64,000 bases of DNA from an uncultured Dehalococcoidia bacterium (GTDB lineage: Bacteria; Chloroflexota; Dehalococcoidia; Lucifugimonadales; UBA3495). Each line of letters opens with the position of its first letter. Position 1 is the first letter of the stretch. The DNA lies in NCBI GenBank assembly GCA_958296225.1, contig OY282456.1, positions 2,232,001-2,296,000 of the forward strand. Direction: 5' to 3'. This document shows, piece by piece, positions 8,008-16,417 of the stretch. The notes below the pieces were generated by a model that worked only from the letters and a program-made list of their open reading frames with translations, was not told the origin of the DNA and did not search any database. The position numbers and the translations under genes are program-made.

Positions 8008-8562
8008 TCAGCGTTTCCTGACGACAGCAGCGACTTTCAGTCCGCGGCGAATGGAGTTCTCGCTCAAGGGCGGGGCGGTTATCCCGGCCAGCTCATAGGA
8101 CATCGGCTCACCGTCTTCGGTGGCCCGCCAGGCAATTTCCTGATGGCAATACTGTTCAATTGCGGCCGCATTGCAGCCGGCGAACCGCTGCAACTGCGCG
8201 TCAAGCAGCTGCAGGTCGGTGGCACTGAGCAATTCCCGGTTGGCCGGCCGGTTGGTTAGCAATCGGTATCGGTGGTAGCCAATGCCGGCAGACTCCCGCA
8301 GTACGGTGACGTCTCCGGCCCGTTCCATTCGCGCCCGGGCCTGATACCAGTTTTCCGGGTAAGGGCCATGGGGAAAATGCAGGTAAGTTGTGCCGGTAAT
8401 CGGATTGCCGTGCCGCACATAAGCGGCGCAGTCTGCGTAGTAGAGAAGTTTGGCCAGTTTGACCATTCCAAAATTGGGATCGTCAGCCGACCGTTCGCTG
8501 AGGTATATTGCAGCTTCAATCAGCTTGTCCAAGTCTTGCGTGAAACCCTCCTGCTTTATCAT
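8008..8562 (-). CDS. Panacea (DUF4065) antitoxin-like protein without adjacent toxin
   Basis: This 184-residue protein is a diverged paralogue of the two Panacea proteins at 3351 and 4331. It shares LDKLIEAA, KLLYYADCAAY, ITGTTYLHFPHGPYPENW and the C-terminal LSENSIRRGLK block. ATG 8562 has GGAGG 8 nt upstream and a good sigma70-type promoter 57-85 bp upstream. No toxin gene follows: downstream there are only gene remnants and then the protease. It is either an orphan antitoxin or has lost its toxin at the recombination scar. Confidence 0.75.
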   Translation of the reverse strand: MIKQEGFTQDLDKLIEAAIYLSERSADDPNFGMVKLAKLLYYADCAAYVRHGNPITGTTYLHFPHGPYPENWYQARARMERAGDVTVLRESAGIGYHRYRLLTNRPANRELLSATDLQLLDAQLQRFAGCNAAAIEQYCHQEIAWRATEDGEPMSYELAGITAPPLSENSIRRGLKVAAVVRKR

Positions 8563-8618
8563 AAGAGAACCTCCACGGCGATTGCCGCGTCACGAAAAGG
8601 CAAAGTTGCCGCAGTGTG

Positions 8619-8647
8619 ATTCTAGAATATACGTAATCGCTTGACAA
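8619..8647 (-). promoter_or_regulatory. Sigma70-type promoter of the third Panacea gene
   Basis: On the minus strand TTGTCA (8642-8647) and TAGAAT (8619-8624) are separated by exactly 17 nt. The -10 box ends 56 nt before the ATG at 8562. Both boxes match consensus at five of six positions. Confidence 0.65.
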
Positions 8648-8710
8648 GACCCGCCCGATTGCGGCATTGGACAGCGAAGGCATAACGCCGGTGGGGTTTG
8701 ACCTCTGGCA

Positions 8711-9532
8711 TTACAGCGTCGCCAGCAAATCCGCCGCTCCCGGCGGAGATACCAGTTGATAGAACTCGGTGCCCATCAGCATATCCACCACGTCCTCCGG
8801 CAGTTGGCTGAAGGGGCCGCTGTCGTGCAGCTGGGTGCGGTGGCAGGCCAGGGACTCCAGCTTGACCTTGACCCACGGCAGCACGTCAACAATGGTGGTA
8901 ACATCCGCATCGGGCGTGCCTAGCGAGTCCACGGCGTCAACGGCAAAGGGCGGCGTAATGCCCCGGTCGGCCATCTCCTGCCACCAGCGGCGGAACACGT
9001 CGCGGGGAAAGCAGACGTAGTAGAGCAGCGGCGCAGCGCCGTCGGGGTCGGCGGCGCGGGCCACGGCGGCGGTGGCGTGGGCGCACATCGCTTTGTGGTC
9101 GGGATGGCCGTAGCCGCCGCTGGGGTCGTGGGTCAGCACGACGTGGGGGTTGGTTTCACTGATGATACCGGCCAGGCGGCTGACCACGGCCGCGGCGTCG
9201 GCGTTGCAGTAGGCATTGGGATGGCGGTTGTCGTCGGCGCCGTCCATGCCGCTGTCGCGGTAGTTCAGAAAGCGCAGGTCGTCGATGCCGGTAACGGCCA
9301 TGGCATTGCGGAGTTCCTGCTGGCGCACCTGCCACAGGTTTTCGGGCGTGGCCAGGGACGGGTCGCTGATTTCGCCCACGTCGCCGTTGGTGGCGCAAAC
9401 CAGCGTAACCCGCGCGCCGCCGGCCGCCAGCATCGCCAGCAGGCCGCCCGACGCAAACCCCTCGTCGTCGGGATGGGCGAAACAGGCGAGGACGGAGAGG
9501 CGGGAAAGGCTTTCGGGAGTTGAGGTACGCAT
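8711..9532 (-). CDS. PIG-L family deacetylase (LmbE-like)
   Basis: A protein of about 273 residues with the zinc-binding AHPDDE motif near residue 19 and a second metal-binding block HDPSGGYGHPDHKAMC near residues 133-148. Both are diagnostic of PIG-L/LmbE N-deacetylases such as MshB and Mca. These enzymes deacetylate amino-sugar conjugates; the substrate here is unknown. ATG 9532 is chosen over the upstream TTG at 9541. Its 3' end is repeated as a remnant at 7830. It is the downstream neighbour of the Uma2 array. Confidence 0.88.
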   Translation of the reverse strand: MRTSTPESLSRLSVLACFAHPDDEGFASGGLLAMLAAGGARVTLVCATNGDVGEISDPSLATPENLWQVRQQELRNAMAVTGIDDLRFLNYRDSGMDGADDNRHPNAYCNADAAAVVSRLAGIISETNPHVVLTHDPSGGYGHPDHKAMCAHATAAVARAADPDGAAPLLYYVCFPRDVFRRWWQEMADRGITPPFAVDAVDSLGTPDADVTTIVDVLPWVKVKLESLACHRTQLHDSGPFSQLPEDVVDMLMGTEFYQLVSPPGAADLLATL

Positions 9533-9613
9533 TTCGTTCAACCAACTTTTAGGATGCCGGCGATTGGGTTTGAATGGAATGAAAATAGAGAGGATGGACG
9601 CGCGGCGCGGCGG

Positions 9614-10381
9614 TTACGCGCCGTCCGTTGCGCCGCGCAAGCGGGCGATTTCATCCTGCAAACGCTGCACTTCGGCCTCGGCGGCGATGCGGGCGCTACG
9701 CTCATCATCGCGCTCGGTTTCCGCGGCGATGCGGCCGCTGTGTTCCTCATCGTGGGTTCGCAGGTAGCCGGCGGCCGGGTCGTACCAGCGCAGCTTGCCC
9801 TGTTCCCAGCACACGTACAGCCCCAGAACCGCGCTGTATCCATAGTGCATACCCGCCGCGTGTTCGTGGATGGCAATGGGTTCGTAGCGCCCGTTGACCA
9901 GCGTCCAGCCGGCCAGCCCCCTGGCGTAGCGCTGGCCCCAATCCGGGTCATACAGCCAGTACTCCGCTACCCCAAAGCCGGCGTAGTCCGCCCACTTCCC
10001 CGTTTCGTCATGCCACGCCGTGCTGTCCGACGCCACTTCCAGCACGAAATCCGGCGGCTTGCCCTGCTCGTTGATGGCGTAGCCTTCCTGGGCCAGAATG
10101 TGGGACGGACGGACGTCAAAGGCAATGAGCAGGTCGGGAACGCGCACGCCGGTGCGGCTGCGGGGGGCCTCCCAGTAAAGGGGCACTTCGCCGAGGACGA
10201 TGGTCGTGTCCGGCTGGCCCAGGTACAGGCGCAAGGCCGACTGGCTGCCGTCGTCGTGGATGTGGCGGGTGTTCATCATATCGCTGCGGGGCGGAAAGTC
10301 GGGGAACCTGGCCACGGCCGGCGCGTCTGTTGACGGCGACGCCGGATGCCGGGCCGTAGTTGTTGCGGCGTTGGTAGTCAT
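9614..10381 (-). CDS. Uma2-family nuclease, tandem copy 1
   Basis: This 255-residue protein has the Uma2 (DUF820) PD-(D/E)xK-like core: VRVPDLLIAFDV, then GKPPDFVLEVAS and the GVAEYWLYDPD strand. The domain is followed by a C-terminal coiled coil (EEHSGRIAAETERDDERSARIAAEAE). ATG 10381 has GGGAGG 5 nt upstream, identical in all five copies; the longer reading MPITET is not supported. It is the last gene of the array and has the shortest coiled coil. Uma2 proteins are presumed nucleases of unknown role, abundant in cyanobacteria and Chloroflexota. Confidence 0.85.
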   Translation of the reverse strand: MTTNAATTTARHPASPSTDAPAVARFPDFPPRSDMMNTRHIHDDGSQSALRLYLGQPDTTIVLGEVPLYWEAPRSRTGVRVPDLLIAFDVRPSHILAQEGYAINEQGKPPDFVLEVASDSTAWHDETGKWADYAGFGVAEYWLYDPDWGQRYARGLAGWTLVNGRYEPIAIHEHAAGMHYGYSAVLGLYVCWEQGKLRWYDPAAGYLRTHDEEHSGRIAAETERDDERSARIAAEAEVQRLQDEIARLRGATDGA

Positions 10382-10444
10382 ACTGCCTCCCGGCAGGCGC
10401 GGGTGGGGTAGGCGGGTTTCCGTGATTGGCAATGCGGCTGGCGG

Positions 10445-11296
10445 CTACGCTCCGTCCGTTGCGGCGCGCAGGCGGGCGATTTCATCCCGCAAACGCTGCA
10501 TTTCGGCCTCGGCGGAGATGCGGGCGCTACGCTCATCATCGCGCTCGGCTTCCGCGACATCACGCTGGGCTTCCACGACATCGCGCTCGGTTTCCGCGGC
10601 GATGCGGCCGCTGTGTTCCTCGTCGCGCTCGGTTTCCGCGGCGATGCGGCCGCTGTGTTCCTCGTCGTGGGTTCGCAGGTAGCCGGCGGCCGGGTCGTAC
10701 CAGCGCAGCTTGCCCTGTTCCCAGCACACGTACAGCCCCAGAACCGCGCTGTATCCATAGTGCATACCTGGCGCGTATTCGTGGATGGCAATAGGTTCGT
10801 AACGCCCGTTGACCAGCGTCCAGCCCGCCAGCCCCCTGGCGTAGCGCTTGCCCCAATCCGGGTCATACAGCCAGTACTCCGCTACCCCAAATCCGGCATA
10901 GTCCGCCCACTTCCCCGTTTCGTCATGCCACGCCGTGCTGTCCGACGCCACTTCCAGCACGAAATCCGGCGGCTTGCCCTGCTCGTTGATGGCGTAGCCT
11001 TCCTGGGCCAGAATGTGGGACGGACGGACGTCAAAGGCAATAAGCAGGTCCGGAACCCGCACGCCGGTGCGGCTGCGGGGGGCCTCCCAGTAAAGGGGCA
11101 CTTCACCGAGGACGATGGTCGTGTCCGGCTGGCCCAGGTACAGGCGCAAGGCCGACTGGCTCCCGTCGTCGTGGATGTGGCGGGTGTTCATCATATCGCT
11201 GCGGGGCGGAAAGTCGGGGAACCTGGCCACGGCCGGCGCGTCCACAGGCGGCGACGCCGGATGCCGGGTTGTAGTTGTTGCGGCGTTGGTAGTCAT
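10445..11296 (-). CDS. Uma2-family nuclease, tandem copy 2
   Basis: A 283-residue, near-identical copy of the neighbouring Uma2 genes through the catalytic region. It has the longest coiled coil of the five: two EEHSGRIAAETERD units followed by VVEAQRDVAEAERD and DDERSARISAEAE. The start ATG at 11296 and its GGGAGG site match the other copies. The 63-bp spacer to copy 1 carries the same leader sequence. Confidence 0.85.
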   Translation of the reverse strand: MTTNAATTTTRHPASPPVDAPAVARFPDFPPRSDMMNTRHIHDDGSQSALRLYLGQPDTTIVLGEVPLYWEAPRSRTGVRVPDLLIAFDVRPSHILAQEGYAINEQGKPPDFVLEVASDSTAWHDETGKWADYAGFGVAEYWLYDPDWGKRYARGLAGWTLVNGRYEPIAIHEYAPGMHYGYSAVLGLYVCWEQGKLRWYDPAAGYLRTHDEEHSGRIAAETERDEEHSGRIAAETERDVVEAQRDVAEAERDDERSARISAEAEMQRLRDEIARLRAATDGA

Positions 11297-11359
11297 ACTG
11301 CCTCCCGGCAGGTAGGGGTGGGGCGGGCGGGTTTCCGTGATTGGCAATGCGGCCGGCGG

Positions 11360-12190
11360 CTACGCGCCGTCCGTTGCGCCGCGCAGGCGGGCGATTTCAT
11401 CCCGCAAACGCTGCACTTCGGCCTCGGCGGCGATGCGGGCGCTACGCTCATCATCGCGCTCGGCTTCCGCGACACCGCGCTCGGTTTCCGCGGCGATGCG
11501 CCCGCTGTGTTCCTCGTCGCGCTCGGTTTCCGCGGCGATGCGGCCGCTGTGTTCCTCGTCGTGGGTTCGCAGGTAGCCGGCGGCCGGGTCGTACCAGCGC
11601 AGCTTGCCCTGTTCCCAGCACACGTACAGCCCCAGAACCGCGCTGTATCCGTAGTGCATACCCGCCGCGTATTCGTGGATGGCAATGGGTTCGTAGCGCC
11701 CGTTGACCAGCGTCCAGCCCGCCAGCCCCCTGGCGTAGCGCTGGCCCCAATCCGGGTCATACAGCCAGTACTCCGCTACCCCAAAGCCGGCGTAGTCCGC
11801 CCACTTCCCCGTTTCGTCATGCCACGCCGTGCTGTCCGACGCCACTTCCAGCACGAAATCCGGCGGCTTGCCCTGCTCCCTGATGGCGTAGCCTTCCTGG
11901 GCCAGAATGTGGGCCGGACGGACGTCAAAGGCAATAAGCAGGTCCGGAACCCGGACGCCGGTACGGCTGCGGGGGGCCTCCCAGTAAAGGGGCACTTCGC
12001 CGAGGACGATGGTCGTGTCCGGCTGGCCCAGGTACAGGCGCAAGGCCGACTGGCTCCCGTCGTCGTGGATGTGGCGGGTGTTCATCATATCGCTGCGGGG
12101 CGGAAAGTCGGGAAACCTGGCCACGGCCGGCGCGTCTGTTGACGGCGACGCCGGAGGCCGGGCCGTAGTTGTTGCGGCGTTGGTAGTCAT
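11360..12190 (-). CDS. Uma2-family nuclease, tandem copy 3
   Basis: A 276-residue copy. The coiled coil has two EEHSGRIAAETER units, then GVAEAERD and DDERSARIAAEAE. A small difference in the core, IREQGKPPDF instead of INEQGKPPDF, distinguishes it. Start at ATG 12190 with GGGAGG upstream. The spacer on its 5' side to copy 4 is longer (89 bp) and contains about 25 bp not found in the other spacers. Confidence 0.85.
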   Translation of the reverse strand: MTTNAATTTARPPASPSTDAPAVARFPDFPPRSDMMNTRHIHDDGSQSALRLYLGQPDTTIVLGEVPLYWEAPRSRTGVRVPDLLIAFDVRPAHILAQEGYAIREQGKPPDFVLEVASDSTAWHDETGKWADYAGFGVAEYWLYDPDWGQRYARGLAGWTLVNGRYEPIAIHEYAAGMHYGYSAVLGLYVCWEQGKLRWYDPAAGYLRTHDEEHSGRIAAETERDEEHSGRIAAETERGVAEAERDDERSARIAAEAEVQRLRDEIARLRGATDGA

Positions 12191-12279
12191 ACTGCCTCCC
12201 GGCAGGTAGGGGACGGGGTGGCGGGTTTCCGTGATTGGCAATGCGGCTGGCGGCGCACGCCAGCGTAACACGCCGGCGG

Positions 12280-13089
12280 CTACGCTCCGTCCGTTGCGCC
12301 GCGCAGGCGGGCGATTTCATCCCGCAAACGCTGCATTTCGGCCTCGGCGGCGATGCGGGCGCTACGCTCATCATCGCGCTCGGCTTCCGCGACATCACGC
12401 TGGGCTTCCACGACATCGCGCTCGGTTTCCGCGGCGATGCGGCCGCTGTGTTCCTCGTCGTGGGTTCGCAGGTAGCCGGCGGCCGGGTCGTACCAGCGCA
12501 GCTTGCCCTGTTCCCAGCACACGTACAGCCCCAGAACCGCGCTGTATCCATAATGCATACCCGCCGCGTATTCGTGGATGGCAATGGGTTCGTAACGCCC
12601 GTTGACCAGCGTCCAGCCGGCCAGCCCCCTGGCGTAGCGCTTCCCCCAATCCGGGTCATACAGCCAGTACTCCGCTACCCCAAAGCCGGCGTAGTCCGCC
12701 CACTTCCCCGTTTCGTCATGCCACGCCGTGCTGTCCGACGCCACTTCCAGCACGAAATCCGGCGGCTTGCCCTGCTCGTTGATGGCGTAGCCTTCCTGGG
12801 CCAGAATGTGGGACGGACGGACGTCAAAGGCAATGAGCAGGTCGGGAACGCGCACGCCGGTGCGGCTGCGGGGGGCCTCCCAGTAAAGGGGCACTTCGCC
12901 GAGGACGATGGTCGTGTCCGGCTGGCCCAGGTACAGGCGCAAGGCCGACTGGCTCCCGTCGTCGTGGATGTGGCGGGTGTTCATCATATCGCTGCGGGGC
13001 GGAAAGTCGGGGAACCTGGCCACGGCCGGCGCGTCCGTTGACGGCGACGCCGGATGCCGGGCCGTAGTTGTTGCGGCGTTGGTAGTCAT
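12280..13089 (-). CDS. Uma2-family nuclease, tandem copy 4
   Basis: A 269-residue copy. The coiled coil carries one EEHSGRIAAETERD unit, then VVEAQRD and VAEAERD before DDERSARIAAEAE. The catalytic region is almost identical to that of copies 1-3 and 5. Start at ATG 13089 with the same GGGAGG leader. Confidence 0.85.
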   Translation of the reverse strand: MTTNAATTTARHPASPSTDAPAVARFPDFPPRSDMMNTRHIHDDGSQSALRLYLGQPDTTIVLGEVPLYWEAPRSRTGVRVPDLLIAFDVRPSHILAQEGYAINEQGKPPDFVLEVASDSTAWHDETGKWADYAGFGVAEYWLYDPDWGKRYARGLAGWTLVNGRYEPIAIHEYAAGMHYGYSAVLGLYVCWEQGKLRWYDPAAGYLRTHDEEHSGRIAAETERDVVEAQRDVAEAERDDERSARIAAEAEMQRLRDEIARLRGATDGA

Positions 13090-13152
13090 ACTGCCTCCCG
13101 GCAGGTAGGGGCGAGGTGGGCGGGTTTCCGTGATTGGCAATGCGGCTGGCGG

Positions 13153-13941
13153 CTACGCTCCATCTGCTGCGCCGCGCAGGCGGGCGATTTCATCCCGCAA
13201 ACGCTGCACTTCGGCCTCGGCGGCGATGCGGGCGCTACGCTCATCATCGCGCTGGGCTTCCACGACATCGCGCTCGGTTTCCGCGGCGATGCGGCCGCTG
13301 TGTTCCTCGTCGTGGGTTCGCAGGTAGCCGGCGGCCGGGTCGTACCAGCGTAGCTTGCCCTGTTCCCAGCACACGTACAGCCCCAGAACCGCGCTGTATC
13401 CATAGTGCATACCCGCCGCGTGTTCGTGGATGGCAATGGGTTCGTAACGCCCGTTGACCAGCGTCCAGCCGGCCAGCCCCCTGGCGTAGCGCTGGCCCCA
13501 ATCCGGGTCATACAGCCAGTACTCCGCTACCCCAAAGCCGGCGTAGTCCGCCCACTTCCCCGTTTCGTCATGCCACGCCGTGCTGTCCGACGCCACTTCC
13601 AGCACGAAATCCGGCGGCTTGCCCTGCTCGTTGATGGCGTAGCCTTCCTGGGCCAGAATGTGGGCCGGACGGACGTCAAAGGCAATAAGCAGGTCCGGAA
13701 CCCGCACGCCGGTGCGGCTGCGGGGGGCCTCCCAGTAAAGGGGCACTTCGCCGAGGACGATGGTCGTGTCCGGCTGGCCCAGGTACAGGCGCAAGGCCGA
13801 CTGGCTCCCGTCGTCGTGGATGTGGCGGGTGTTCATCATATCGCTGCGGGGCGGAAAGTCGGGGAACCTGGCCACGGCCGGCGCGTCCACAGGCGGCGAC
13901 GCCGGATGCCGGGCCCTAGTTGTTGCGGCGTTGGTAGTCAT
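13153..13941 (-). CDS. Uma2-family nuclease, tandem copy 5
   Basis: A 262-residue copy and the first gene of the array in the direction of transcription. One EEHSGRIAAETERD unit is followed by VVEAQRD and DDERSARIAAEAE. Start at ATG 13941, with the same GGGAGG leader. Upstream there is only the broken antitoxin locus, so any promoter of the array probably lies in 13942-14030, where no clear -35/-10 pair is seen. Confidence 0.85.
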   Translation of the reverse strand: MTTNAATTRARHPASPPVDAPAVARFPDFPPRSDMMNTRHIHDDGSQSALRLYLGQPDTTIVLGEVPLYWEAPRSRTGVRVPDLLIAFDVRPAHILAQEGYAINEQGKPPDFVLEVASDSTAWHDETGKWADYAGFGVAEYWLYDPDWGQRYARGLAGWTLVNGRYEPIAIHEHAAGMHYGYSAVLGLYVCWEQGKLRWYDPAAGYLRTHDEEHSGRIAAETERDVVEAQRDDERSARIAAEAEVQRLRDEIARLRGAADGA

Positions 13942-14028
13942 ACTGCCTCCCGGCAGGTAGGGGCGGGGCGGGCGGGTTTGGCGGGTTTCCGGTAAGGGCA
14001 GGATTTACGCAGTCTAACCCTGGGGCGC

Positions 14029-14319
14029 TTACCGGGTAGTAATCTGCAACTGCATACCGAGGGCGCGGGTAAGGCGCGCGACGGTGGCAAAGGACTAGTT
14101 GCCATTTTCGGACAGGGCCTTGTAAAATCCCTCGCGAGTCATTCCGACATCGCGCGCCAGGGCGCTGAAGTTTCCGGCGCGGGCAATGTCGTTGCGGGCG
14201 GCGCGAATTAGGCTGCCATCGCCGGGGGCTTCCTCAGCGCAGGCCGCCAGGTACATACGCAGTTCCGCGTCGGTTTTCAGGTGGTCCAGCGGATCCCACC
14301 GGGTGAACGTTTCCGGCAT
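14029..14319 (-). pseudogene. HigA/HI1420-type antidote with internal amber codon
   Basis: The reading frame from ATG 14319 encodes 74 residues ending LARDVGMTREGFYKALSENGN and then TAG at 14095-14097. The same frame continues with SFATVARLTRALGMQLQITTR to TAA at 14029, which is the normal end of this antidote family, giving 96 residues. The TAG stands at the position of the usual Pro after GN. The helix-turn-helix is thus cut in its last part. It is either inactive or needs readthrough. The tiny ORF upstream may be the relic of its toxin. Confidence 0.8.
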
Positions 14320-14322
14320 AGA

Positions 14323-14394
14323 TTACCTCCAGTCCTCAGCCATGCGTTTGGCGCGGTACCGCCCACAATCCGATATGACGGCAATCCTTTTCAT
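14323..14394 (-). pseudogene. Possible 3' relic of the cognate toxin gene
   Basis: A 23-codon frame ends in RAKRMAEDWR and TAA immediately before the antidote gene. A basic and acidic helix like this is the usual C-terminus of the HigB-like killer protein that precedes HI1420-type antidotes. Its ATG overlaps the hyuA stop codon (ATGA). The rest of the toxin is missing, so the module was truncated at the hyuA boundary. Confidence 0.45.
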
Positions 14395-16403
14395 AGTGAC
14401 GCCGGCTCCAGAATCAAATTGCCGTAGGGGTCAATTTCGCCTTTCCAGCCGGGCGGCACGACTATGGTGGTGTCCAGCTGCAACAGCAGCGCCGGCCCGT
14501 CTATCCGGTTGCCCGTTTGCAGCCGTGCCCGGTCATACAGCGTAGTCGCTACCGGCCCGGCGGCGAACACCACCTCGGCGTTGCCGATGGCGGCGTGGGA
14601 TGCGTCCCCGTCCTGCGCCGGCGCCGGTTCCAGCCGGGGTTTGTCCACGGCCAGCTCCAGTTTCAGGCGCAGGTTGACTATTTCTATGGGCAGAGCGCGG
14701 TCGGCGTAGCCGAATCTTTGCAGGTGGGCAGCGTAGAAATCGCCGGATATGCCGCGGGTAAGGTCACTTCTGCCGGTCAGCGCGGGGCAGTCCACCGTCA
14801 GCTCGAAGGACTGGCCCACGTAGCGCACGTCCAGGAAACGGCGGGCCATCATGGCGTCAGCCGGCAGGCCCTCATCCAGCAACTCGGCGCGGGCCAGCTG
14901 CTCCATGCCGTGAAATTCCTCTTCCAGGCGCGCCTTGTCCAGGTCGGGGCCGCGCAGCATCACCGTGCGCGAGTAGTCCTTGACCACGTCGGCAATGGCC
15001 ACGCCCAGGGCGGACAGAATGCCGGGATGCCCCGGCACCAGCACGCGGGGGATGCCCAGCTCGGCGGCCAGTTCGCAGGCGTGCATCGGGCCGGCGCCGC
15101 CAAAGGGAACCAGGGTGAACTCGCGGGGGTCGTAGCCGCGCTCCAGGGAGATGGCGCGGATGGCGCGCTCCATGTTGGAGTTGACCACGCGGATGATGCC
15201 AAGGGCCGTATCGGTGGCCGATGCGCCCACGCCGGCGGCCAGGTCGGTCATCAAATCCTGCGAACGCTGCGAATCAAGGGTCATCCGCCCGCCCAGAAAA
15301 CCGTCGGCGCGCAGCCGGCCCAGGGTCAGGTTGGCGTCGGTTACGGTGATGCGGTCGCCCTGGCCGTAGCAGGCCGGGCCGGGGTCGGCGCCGGCGGACT
15401 GGGGGCCGACGACCAGCGCGCCGCCGGCATCCACTCGCGCAATAGAACCGCCGCCCGCTCCGACGGTGTGAATCTCAATCATCGGCACGCTGACGGGATA
15501 ACCGCCCAGGTTGGCCGAGGTAGTTTCCTTGATGCGGCCGGGGCAAAGGGAAACATCGGTGGAGGTGCCGCCCATGTCCAGCGTGATGATGTCGGGATAG
15601 CCGGCCTGCACGCCGGTATAAAACGCGCCGACCACGCCGCCGGCGGGGCCGCTGAGGATGGTGCGCACGGGCTGGTCGGCGGCCAGGCTGGCGGTAATGC
15701 TGCCGCCCGACGACTGCATAATACGCAGCCCACGGCCCAGCGCCGACTCCAGCTGCGTCAGATAGCGGGCCATCACCGGGCCGACATACGAGTTGACCAC
15801 CACGGTGCTGGTGCGTTCGTACTCGCGGAACTCCGGCAGGATTTTTGAGGAGATGGAGATGAACGGGCGGTTGGGCAGCTCCGCCAGGCGCTGCGCCAGC
15901 GTTTCCTCGTGCACCGGATTCAGGAAGGAGAACAGGAAGGATACGGCGATGCCATCGACCTGGGCTTCGGTGAGCAGCGACAGCAGCGCATCTACCGATT
16001 CGGGCGTCAAATCATCGAGGATTGCGCCGGTGTAGTCGATGCGCTCCGGGAGGCCGAAGCGGAGTTGCCAGGGAGCCAGGGGCGTGGGCCGCTCCATTGA
16101 CAGGTCATAGAGGTCAGCGCGGTTCTGACGGCCAATTTCCAGGACGTCTTCAAAGCCCAGGGTGGTTACCAGCGCAGTGCGGCCGCCCTTGCCCTCCAGC
16201 AAAGCATTGGTAGCCACGGTGCTGCCGTGGATGAAGTCGGCGGCGGCGATGTCAACGCCCGTATCGCTGATGCCACGGGTGATGCCCTGGGACGGGTCGG
16301 CCGGGGTGGAGGGCAGTTTGTGGACGGAAAGCCGGCCGTCCCGGAGGACGGCAATATCGGTAAAAGTACCGCCAACGTCAATGCCTACTATGGTGCTTGT
16401 CAT
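14391..16403 (-). CDS. hyuA: Hydantoinase A / oxoprolinase family subunit
   Basis: A 670-residue protein with the ATPase-like N-terminus IVGIDVGGTFTDIAVL, the HGSTVATNALLE block near residue 60, LSGPAGGVVGAFYTG near residue 245 and DMGGTSTDVSLC near residue 270. These are characteristic of HyuA/OplA subunits, which phosphorylate the cyclic amide while HyuB completes hydrolysis. Length fits the family. ATG 16403 is used. Remnants of its first codons occur twice upstream (17026, 17607) between the duplicated coiled-coil genes. Its partner hyuB is at 1443-3026. Confidence 0.9.
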   Translation of the reverse strand: MTSTIVGIDVGGTFTDIAVLRDGRLSVHKLPSTPADPSQGITRGISDTGVDIAAADFIHGSTVATNALLEGKGGRTALVTTLGFEDVLEIGRQNRADLYDLSMERPTPLAPWQLRFGLPERIDYTGAILDDLTPESVDALLSLLTEAQVDGIAVSFLFSFLNPVHEETLAQRLAELPNRPFISISSKILPEFREYERTSTVVVNSYVGPVMARYLTQLESALGRGLRIMQSSGGSITASLAADQPVRTILSGPAGGVVGAFYTGVQAGYPDIITLDMGGTSTDVSLCPGRIKETTSANLGGYPVSVPMIEIHTVGAGGGSIARVDAGGALVVGPQSAGADPGPACYGQGDRITVTDANLTLGRLRADGFLGGRMTLDSQRSQDLMTDLAAGVGASATDTALGIIRVVNSNMERAIRAISLERGYDPREFTLVPFGGAGPMHACELAAELGIPRVLVPGHPGILSALGVAIADVVKDYSRTVMLRGPDLDKARLEEEFHGMEQLARAELLDEGLPADAMMARRFLDVRYVGQSFELTVDCPALTGRSDLTRGISGDFYAAHLQRFGYADRALPIEIVNLRLKLELAVDKPRLEPAPAQDGDASHAAIGNAEVVFAAGPVATTLYDRARLQTGNRIDGPALLLQLDTTIVVPPGWKGEIDPYGNLILEPASL

Positions 16404-16417
16404 TTGGAATTACCGCG

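Larger units (their letters stand above)
9614..13941 (-). repeat. Five-copy tandem gene array of Uma2
   Basis: Five units of about 790-910 bp in head-to-tail order, each with the same leader, RBS and catalytic region. Copies differ mainly by the number of 7- and 14-residue coiled-coil modules near the 3' end. The near identity over the core points to recent duplication or ongoing gene conversion. Confidence 0.9.

Noticed and set aside
9614..10432. Longer starts for the Uma2 genes (MPITET...)
   Set aside because: All five copies have GGGAGG 5 nt before the internal ATG (MTTNAATT), and the upstream extension varies between copies.
10613..12142. 509-residue plus-strand ORF across the Uma2 array
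   Set aside because: It is the antisense reading of two Uma2 copies; repeats in it only mirror the coiled-coil units of the real genes.
14517..15848. 443-residue plus-strand ORF inside hyuA
   Set aside because: Antisense to the conserved hyuA frame, without RBS or motif.
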